Shown piece after piece: positions 4,722 to 9,573 of a stretch of DNA of 9,573 bases; the first letter of the stretch is position 1, and the number at the start of each line of letters is the position of its first letter. A program made the translations under genes and the position numbers. Source of the stretch: an uncultured Ruminococcus sp. (lineage in GTDB: Bacteria > Bacillota > Clostridia > Oscillospirales > CAG-272). The stretch is taken from NCBI GenBank assembly GCA_905202255.1, contig CAJKRH010000061.1:1-9573 (forward strand), written 5' to 3'. Under the pieces are notes generated by a model that worked only from the letters and a program-made list of their open reading frames with translations, was not told where the DNA came from and made no database searches.

Positions 4722-7658
4722 TCAGATATAAATCTTTGAAACAAGATACATCGGTATCATCCAGAAAAGCTGATAGAGCGCGGGATAGAAAGGAAGCATC
4801 TTATCATAATTTCCCGTCACGGTGAGAAGCACGGTAAGCGCTGTCGCCACGAGCATGGAAATAAGCTTGATGGCAAGATTTGTCTTGCCGATATTTCTCG
4901 TCTTTTCGCAGGCGATGAGCGTCTTGATAAGACCCTTTGCATCGTGATTCGATACGATTCCCGCATCGCGCGCGGATACTCTTTCCATTTCCTCCTGCGG
5001 CATCATCGGCTTGATTATCTTTATCGGATAAGCGTCGGGGCTGAGCTTGTTTTTGCTCAGCAGAGCACTGTCAAGACCGGGGTCTGCCGTTGTCACGGCA
5101 GTGCAGATACCCTGCTCCGCGAGATGTCTTACTATATAGATGAAATCTGATGATGCATTATACTGCAGATAGAATTTTGCTATGACCGCATTATCCTTTG
5201 CGAGATAAAGAATGCGCTTGTTTGTATCGCCCTCATAGAGCTCATCTCCCGCTTCATATGTGGTGCTGTAGCACTGATTGTCCATATATGCGGGCTGACC
5301 GATAACTACGGAATGTCCGTCTACGGTGGCTTCCGCGCCGTTTTCGGCAAGAGAAACGACCTCTACGCTATCCGATGTTATGCCGTTGAGCGCCGCCTTG
5401 CGGAATACCGTGGAGAGCGGTCCGCCGAGCTTGGAATAAACGCTCGATGCAAGATAGATTACATCCTCTATGCTGTTGTTTTCAAAAACCTTGACGCTTC
5501 TTATTCTCAGCTTATCCGCAGGGAAAGCGACATCGTCGCTAAAGGATATTACGCCCGCCTTTTCATATTCCTCGGGTGTGGTATCGCCGACGATAGCCGC
5601 GCCGTATGAATAAGCACGGATAGAGGCAAGATATGCCGCATATGTATAAGAAACAAGCACGGAGGCAGGCGCACACATGAGCATGGTGAAATACATATTC
5701 GTCATACTCTCAAAGAATGTCGCCTTTCCGACGGCAAGCGAAAGCACAAATACTATGAGCGAAACAGCGGCGGAAGCGGCAAGAAGTATGCCGATAATCT
5801 TCTTTTCCTTGGGATATTCTTTTCTTCTCGCGAAGAAATCGTCTATGAATTTTGCTTCGCGCGTCTTGTATATCTCCGCATCGTCCTCGATATGTCTTGC
5901 AAAGCCGGCGCGCTCTTCGACGCTGTTCTCTCTTGTGGCTCTTGCGAGGACAAGCTTTTTCTTCTTTGAAGATATTACATTGAATGTATATATTTCCTTG
6001 CGTATGCCGATATACGAAGCCATCGCGGCAAAGAGCACGCAGAGTGCGAATGTGAAGTTATAGAAGCGGAGCACCGTATCTTCTCCTGCAAAGAGCGCGG
6101 AGAGCGTTGTCACAAACGAAATAAGGAACATGACGGGAATAAACGCATTTCCGTCGGGCTTCTTCGACACGAGCGAGCGCACGCCGCCGACAAGCTTGTC
6201 AAAAGCGAAGAACGCGCAGAGGAATGTCAGCGCGAAATCAAGCAGGATAAAGCCCGTCATTCCGAGCGCCTCTCCTATCGCGGGAATGCATTCAATGATG
6301 AAAAGCACTGCGGCAAAGAAAGCGGCGATGCCGATGCGAATCTTTGCCATGGAATATTTCTGCTTGTATCTGTCAAAAACCTCTTTTGTCTGGTCAAAAG
6401 ACTTGTATTCGTATGAAACGGCAGGCTTCTTTTCGGCACTTTCGTCCGTTTCCGCCGCGTTTCCGTCAGTCTCGGAATTTTCGCCTACAACGGGAATGTC
6501 GGTAACGGTCGTCTGTACAGTCGCCGAGAAGGGATAATCATCGAATATCTTTTTCGGCGTTTCGTTCTTGTCGGCTCTTCTCGGGTCGAGACCGAATGCC
6601 ATCATTATTTCCGTATCCCTGTCGGGATCATCAGCCTCTTTTTCCTCGTCATCCGGCTCTTCCTTTACCTCGGTATTCGGCTGATAAGGCTCGAGCATCT
6701 CCGTATTATTGTAGCGCTCGATTATCTCCTCGGTATAGGCGTTTTCATCGTCTGTGCTGTAATCGTCATCTGCCTTCGGCGTTTCCTCGGCTTCCGGTGC
6801 AGCATCCTCGGATTCTTCCTTTGGTTCTTCACCCGCTTCCGACTCGTCCTCGGCGTCGTGCGGCTCCGATGCATCGTCAAGATTCAGCTTTATGATGTCG
6901 CCGACAGGCGTATCGTCTGCGGCTTCCGGTTCATCGGCTTCTTCGGGCTCCTCTGCCATATCCGGCTCTTCTACCGTCTCGGGCTCTTCTGCCGTCTCGG
7001 GCTCTTCCACTGTATCCGGCTCTTCTGCCGTTTCGGGTTCTTCGACAGGCTCCGAATCCTTTACGGGTGCTTTCCATATTTCGTCGTCACTGCGGCTCGA
7101 GAAAACGGAAAGGTCAAGGTCGTTTTCGACCTCGGTGAGAAGCGGCTTCTGCTCGTCTGCCGATTTTTCATCGGTGCTCTCGGCTGCCGCCTGCTTGGAT
7201 TTTCTGCTTTCCTTATCGGAATCGGGAATGAGCGAAGCGAGCATATCGAAAAGCGAACGCTTCTGACTGCTTGCGCGCTGTGCCGCATCAGATGCCGCGC
7301 CTGATTCCGTGCCGCTCGGCGTGCTCTCATCGGCTACGCTATCGGACGCGTTTTCCTCTTCCTTTACAGGCTCATCGGCTGTCGCATTCTGCTCGGATCT
7401 GCCGAGATACTTTTCATAAAGGCTCTTGAATTCGTCACTCTCTGCCTTTTCCTCATCGGTCATGGAAGTTCCGTCGAAAATATAATCGTCGCTCTTCTCT
7501 TCCGTGTCCGTGTCGCTCTTGGCAAGGCTGTCCGCTCTGCGCTTTTCCGCGGCGACCTTATCCGCGTCAAACTGAGAATTCAGCCTGCGAAGCAAATCGG
7601 TCGTGGAATGGTCCTTTGCAAAATCGCCGTTTTTTTCGGTATCAACGCTATTTGCCAT
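4722..7658 (-). CDS. Degenerate P1B-type ATPase-like membrane protein with long acidic N-terminal tail
   Basis: 978 residues from ATG 7658, six bases after GGAGG. Residues 1-410 are acidic, low-complexity and probably disordered, with seven hexapeptides of the type EEPETA (206-247). Eight predicted membrane helices follow in the P1B order 4+2+2: about 438-460, 468-488, 504-524, 530-550, 620-644, 652-678, 926-948, 956-976. The helix at 652-678 contains MCAPAS and leads into a stretch resembling helix M4 (CPCAL... to RGILIKGG) of metal pumps. The usual VFDKTGTLT position reads ISFSDDVAFP (704-713), TGD reads TTADP (856-860), and the GDGxND region reads ARDAGIVSNHDAKG (896-909). The 69-residue loop at 551-619 has no TGE motif and is too short for a full actuator domain. 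The pre-M5 helix (910-930) is kept. I infer a catalytically dead P-type ATPase fold of unknown function, possibly a sensor or scaffold. It is last in an operon after rlmB. The alignment is by eye. Confidence 0.85.
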   Translation of the reverse strand: MANSVDTEKNGDFAKDHSTTDLLRRLNSQFDADKVAAEKRRADSLAKSDTDTEEKSDDYIFDGTSMTDEEKAESDEFKSLYEKYLGRSEQNATADEPVKEEENASDSVADESTPSGTESGAASDAAQRASSQKRSLFDMLASLIPDSDKESRKSKQAAAESTDEKSADEQKPLLTEVENDLDLSVFSSRSDDEIWKAPVKDSEPVEEPETAEEPDTVEEPETAEEPETVEEPDMAEEPEEADEPEAADDTPVGDIIKLNLDDASEPHDAEDESEAGEEPKEESEDAAPEAEETPKADDDYSTDDENAYTEEIIERYNNTEMLEPYQPNTEVKEEPDDEEKEADDPDRDTEIMMAFGLDPRRADKNETPKKIFDDYPFSATVQTTVTDIPVVGENSETDGNAAETDESAEKKPAVSYEYKSFDQTKEVFDRYKQKYSMAKIRIGIAAFFAAVLFIIECIPAIGEALGMTGFILLDFALTFLCAFFAFDKLVGGVRSLVSKKPDGNAFIPVMFLISFVTTLSALFAGEDTVLRFYNFTFALCVLFAAMASYIGIRKEIYTFNVISSKKKKLVLARATRENSVEERAGFARHIEDDAEIYKTREAKFIDDFFARRKEYPKEKKIIGILLAASAAVSLIVFVLSLAVGKATFFESMTNMYFTMLMCAPASVLVSYTYAAYLASIRAYSYGAAIVGDTTPEEYEKAGVISFSDDVAFPADKLRIRSVKVFENNSIEDVIYLASSVYSKLGGPLSTVFRKAALNGITSDSVEVVSLAENGAEATVDGHSVVIGQPAYMDNQCYSTTYEAGDELYEGDTNKRILYLAKDNAVIAKFYLQYNASSDFIYIVRHLAEQGICTAVTTADPGLDSALLSKNKLSPDAYPIKIIKPMMPQEEMERVSARDAGIVSNHDAKGLIKTLIACEKTRNIGKTNLAIKLISMLVATALTVLLTVTGNYDKMLPFYPALYQLFWMIPMYLVSKIYI
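6918..7043 (-). repeat. In-frame 18-bp tandem repeat coding for EEPETA-type hexapeptides
   Basis: Seven 18-bp units, with + strand variants of GGCTCTTCTGCCGTCTCG, encode [DE]EP[DE]x[AV] at residues 206-247 of the large membrane protein. The central units are nearly identical and the outer ones diverged, as expected from slipped-strand expansion. Unit length is a multiple of three, so copy-number change would alter tail length without breaking the frame. Confidence 0.8.
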
Positions 7659-7701
7659 AGTATACCTCCGTCTACTTTATTTTTTAATCTGAAACGCCGC
7701 T

Positions 7702-8475
7702 TTATCTGCATTCCGCCGCTTTGAAAACAAGAACGGCGGCGGCGGCGGAAACATTCAGAGAATTTATCTTTCCACGCATCGGTATCGATACGGTAAAGTC
7801 ACATTTATCGCGGACAAGTCTGGAAACGCCGCTTCCCTCGCTTCCGAGGACGATGGCGCAGGGACAGTTGAAATCCGTCGTGAGATAGGAGTCACCGTCC
7901 ATATCCGCGGCAAAAGTCCATATGCCAAGCTCTTTCAGCTCGTCTATCGCCGAGGCGATATTGTTCACCTTGGCAATCGGCAAGAAAGTTACGGCGCCTG
8001 CCGAAGATTTCTGCACGGTCTGCCCGATGGCGGCACTGCGATGCTTGCTTATCACAAGCCCATGCGCGCCTGCGCATTCGGCGCTTCGTATTATCGCGCC
8101 GAGATTATGCGGGTCCTCCACCCCATCGCAAACGATGATAAGCGGCTTTTCGCCCTTTTCCTTTGCGGCGGCTACAATGTCCTCTATGCTCGAATATTCT
8201 TTTCCTCCCGCGATGGCGGCAACGCCCTGATGAGCGTTTCCTGCGGCAAGAGTATCGAGCCTGTGTCTGTCCGCTTCCGAAACGGGAATGCCGCGAGCCT
8301 TTGCCTCAGCGAAAATCTTCTTCACCGAGCCCTCACGCTCTCCGCGCTGAATATATATTTTTTCTATCTGTGCACCGCTTGAAAGAAGCTCGAGAACAGG
8401 ATTTCTGCCGACTACGACAGAAAAATCCTCGCCTGATGCTTCGCTTTCATCGCGGTAATTTCTTTTTCTATCCAT
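7702..8475 (-). CDS. rlmB: 23S rRNA (guanosine-2'-O-)-methyltransferase RlmB (SpoU/TrmH family)
   Basis: 257 residues, the usual length. It should methylate the 2'-O of G2251 (E. coli numbering) in the peptidyl-transferase loop of 23S rRNA using S-adenosylmethionine. Residues 18-90 form the substrate-binding domain (VVVGRNPVLELL, AHQGVAAI). The SPOUT knot domain carries the three family motifs: DGVEDPHNLGAIIRSA (117-132), IVLGSEGSGVSRLV (208-221) and IPMRGKINSLNVSAA (231-245). The conserved Asn124, Arg130, Glu213 and Asn241 are present, so it looks active. I chose ATG 8475, with an AAGAG site five bases upstream; a longer reading from TTG 8499 would overlap the upstream lipoprotein gene by 11 bases. 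The gap to the lipoprotein gene is 13 bases, and 43 bases separate it from the downstream membrane-protein gene, with no terminator, so the three are probably co-transcribed. TrmH-type tRNA activity is the main alternative. Confidence 0.95.
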   Translation of the reverse strand: MDRKRNYRDESEASGEDFSVVVGRNPVLELLSSGAQIEKIYIQRGEREGSVKKIFAEAKARGIPVSEADRHRLDTLAAGNAHQGVAAIAGGKEYSSIEDIVAAAKEKGEKPLIIVCDGVEDPHNLGAIIRSAECAGAHGLVISKHRSAAIGQTVQKSSAGAVTFLPIAKVNNIASAIDELKELGIWTFAADMDGDSYLTTDFNCPCAIVLGSEGSGVSRLVRDKCDFTVSIPMRGKINSLNVSAAAAVLVFKAAECR

Positions 8476-8488
8476 ATTGACTCTTTTC

Positions 8489-9067
8489 TTATTTTGCAAA
8501 AAGGCTTACCATTCGGGAAAGACCGAGCGCATTTACAAAATCGCTGTTTTTCGCCGTATCAAAAGGAATCTTCATCCCGTCACCCTCGCCATCGAAATTC
8601 ACCTTTATCTCATATGTCGCGCTGTAAGACGAAAGCCTGCCGTCCGATGTGAGAGAACGAAGTATCTCCGCCTTGTCGGTGCCTGTGCCGAGCGCATACG
8701 CATCCTCAACATATCGCGCGAGCCTGTCGAAATCGAACGAGACAAGCTTAACGGAAAGCGATGATGCTCCAGCTTCGGTTATCTGCCATGAGACTCCCGA
8801 ATAGAGCGCTTTCAGAGCTTCCCTGCCGCTCTCGGAAATTTTATCCGCTTCGGAGATGACGGCATCGAAATATGCCGAGCCCGAGAAATACTGCGAAAAT
8901 CCGTCTGTATCAAAATTCTGCACTTTCTCCATTGCCGCGCCGAAAACCTTGTCTGCGCTCTGCTCTTTTCCGCATGAAGAAAAGAGAGCAAGGCACATGG
9001 CAAGAGCCAGCACCGCAAGAAGCAATGACGCTGTACGCTTTTTCAGAAAATTCGCCCCTTTGCCCAT
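8489..9067 (-). CDS. Secreted lipoprotein of unknown function
   Basis: 192 residues from ATG 9067. The N-terminus is a lipoprotein signal peptide: basic FLKKR (7-11), hydrophobic 14-28, then FSSC with Cys32 as the likely lipidated residue; Phe at -3 is slightly off consensus. The mature part (33-192) is soluble and extracytoplasmic, with helices at about 37-60 and 66-92 and alternating beta-like segments at 93-113 and 145-160. This helix-then-sheet order would fit the NTF2-like fold found in small clostridial lipoproteins, but I do not recognise a specific family. ATG 9067 has no ribosome binding site and lies only about seven bases after the predicted transcription start. The in-frame CTG at 9046 follows AAAGGGG by eight bases and would begin the protein as MKKRTASLLL, a classic lipoprotein start (185 residues). 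It is first in the operon with rlmB and the P-type ATPase-like gene. Confidence 0.85.
   Translation of the reverse strand: MGKGANFLKKRTASLLLAVLALAMCLALFSSCGKEQSADKVFGAAMEKVQNFDTDGFSQYFSGSAYFDAVISEADKISESGREALKALYSGVSWQITEAGASSLSVKLVSFDFDRLARYVEDAYALGTGTDKAEILRSLTSDGRLSSYSATYEIKVNFDGEGDGMKIPFDTAKNSDFVNALGLSRMVSLFAK
9044..9061 (-). promoter_or_regulatory. Ribosome binding site and CTG candidate start of the lipoprotein
   Basis: On the - strand AAAGGGG (9061-9055) is followed by eight bases and then CTG (9046-9044), in frame with the lipoprotein. Starting here removes seven residues ahead of the KKR that opens the signal peptide. The upstream ATG has no such site. Confidence 0.45.
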
Positions 9068-9080
9068 TGTATTTAGTATA

Positions 9081-9109
9081 ATTATATCATATCAATTCCA
9101 TTTTGTACA
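9081..9109 (-). promoter_or_regulatory. Sigma-A promoter with extended -10 for the lipoprotein-rlmB-ATPase-like operon
   Basis: Reading the - strand, TGTACA (9109-9104), a 17-bp spacer, and a perfect TATAAT (9086-9081) preceded by TGA give a strong extended -10 promoter. Transcription should begin near 9074, only about seven bases before ATG 9067. A second TATACT lies at 9080-9075. No other promoter is evident before the terminator at 4679-4712. Confidence 0.75.
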
Positions 9110-9241
9110 GAGGTTTATTTCAATTATTTTGAAAAAAGTTTTTCGATTTTCCGCTTTTTTCGCCATATTTTCTCATAATGCGGCGGTCGCTCCCCACTTC
9201 GGGCGCAAAACTCGGCAGAATTTGCATCCTGCGATGAGAAA
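9110..9241. other. Non-coding stretch between the operon promoter and the repeat region
   Basis: AT-rich to about 9180, including a weak hairpin GAAAAAAGTTTTTC (9131-9144), then GC-richer to 9241. I see no gene, RNA gene or clear signal here. Open frames across it are short, carry no ribosome binding sites and look random. Confidence 0.5.
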
Positions 9242-9556
9242 AAGGTGGCAGTGTCTTTAATGTATATTGCGGGTCGGCGTGGGAATTGACACATACGCGG
9301 AGCGCGTGTGTCGGCGTCGCCGAGACAGGGGGGGAATTAAGCAATGCGAGGCATTGCTTGGCGTCGCCGAGACAGGGGGGGGAAATTAAGCAATGCGAGG
9401 CATTGCTTGGCGTCGCCGAGACAGGGGAAATTAAGCAATGCGAGGCGTTGCTTGGCGTCGCCGAGACATGGCATCGTGAATCTGGTCTGTGCGTTGACAG
9501 AATAAAGAAATTAACCGCTATTGACACCTCATCCGTCAGCCTACGGCTGCCACCTT
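9242..9556. repeat. Composite repeat block bounded by a 10-bp inverted repeat
   Basis: AAGGTGGCAG (9242-9251) and CTGCCACCTT (9547-9556) are exact reverse complements at the two sides of the hairpin array. The pattern resembles a non-autonomous mobile element or two inverted copies of one palindromic repeat. No transposase is present, and no target duplication is obvious because the right side runs off the window. Confidence 0.4.
9284..9468 (+). repeat. Four tandem hairpin units of 45-51 bp with exchangeable stems
   Basis: Units begin with AATT at 9284, 9335, 9384 and 9429. Each has a palindrome, then the constant GGCGTCGCCGAGACA, itself a small dyad (GGCG-T-CGCC). Units 2-4 carry arms AAGCAATGC and GCATTGCTT around GAG; in unit 4 the right arm is GCGTTGCTT, which keeps pairing by a wobble. 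Unit 1 has a different stem, GACACATACGC around GGA with GCGCGTGTGTC. G-runs of 7, 8 and 4 follow units 1-3. There is no coding sequence, and it is not a CRISPR array. Confidence 0.85.
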
Positions 9557-9573
9557 CTCCCACTGGAGAAGGC
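9522..9573. repeat. Palindromic intergenic repeat, truncated at the window edge
   Basis: Starting at TGACACCTCATCCGTCAG, it contains two adjacent perfect hairpins: CAGCC/GGCTG around TAC (9537-9549) and CCTTCTCC/GGAGAAGG around CACT (9553-9572). The CCTCATCCGTC opening and the CCACCTTCTCC end match, from memory, a dispersed palindromic repeat common between genes in gut Clostridia. Its right end may continue past 9573. Confidence 0.6.

Noticed and set aside
6892..7266. Ser/Gly-rich open frame on the + strand
   Set aside because: It is the reverse reading of the 18-bp acidic repeat in the membrane-protein gene.
9110..9283. tRNA or small structured RNA
   Set aside because: No cloverleaf or conserved riboswitch-like core could be drawn; only a weak A/T hairpin is present.
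9284..9468. CRISPR array
   Set aside because: Units are nearly identical throughout, spacers would be palindromic and mostly the same, and no cas gene is present.
9120..9563. 147-residue open frame on the - strand across the repeats
   Set aside because: It is a translation of the hairpin array and flanking repeats, with repeated SATPSNASHCLIS-like segments, no ribosome binding site and no protein-like pattern.

Overview
The window looks like a chromosomal piece of a Gram-positive, low-to-medium-GC anaerobe of class Clostridia (Bacillota), probably gut-associated. Supporting signs are strong GGAGG-type ribosome binding sites, sigma-A promoters, a clostridial bifunctional penicillin-binding protein, a lipoprotein with a Gram-positive signal, and palindromic intergenic repeats of a kind I associate with gut Clostridia. 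The taxonomic guess is inference only. I see no phage, transposase, CRISPR, tRNA or rRNA genes.

Layout. Positions 1-306 are non-coding, with a hairpin, a pair of direct repeats and a clear extended -10 promoter. This promoter drives a + strand gene (307-1512) that joins an XRE DNA-binding domain to a bactofilin-like beta-helix and a long heptad-repeat coiled coil. A perfect 16-bp bidirectional terminator separates it from a convergent small membrane protein (1557-1913, -) with a BofC-C-terminal-like domain. Divergent from that is a class A penicillin-binding protein (1997-4675, +) with a cysteine-rich C-terminal extension and a Thr/Glu-rich tail. A second perfect bidirectional terminator (4679-4712) closes it.

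The right half is a three-gene - strand operon. An extended -10 promoter (9081-9109) leads into a lipoprotein (8489-9067), then the 23S rRNA methyltransferase RlmB (7702-8475), then a 978-residue membrane protein (4722-7658). The last protein has the layout of a P1B-type ATPase, but every catalytic motif appears to be missing, and it carries an acidic, repeat-bearing N-terminal tail of about 410 residues. I regard this apparent pseudo-pump as one of the two most interesting objects here, with the XRE/beta-helix/coiled-coil protein as the other.

The right end (9110-9573) is non-coding and built from repeats. Four tandem units of 45-51 bp keep a constant block but carry interchangeable palindromic hairpins. 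They sit within a 10-bp inverted repeat pair and are followed by a palindromic element cut off by the window edge.

Together the coding genes suggest housekeeping and envelope functions (peptidoglycan synthesis, a membrane pseudo-ATPase, a lipoprotein, rRNA modification) rather than a defence or biosynthetic island. Two genes (the penicillin-binding protein and the lipoprotein) have their best-placed ribosome binding sites in front of in-frame CTG codons, so their starts are uncertain.
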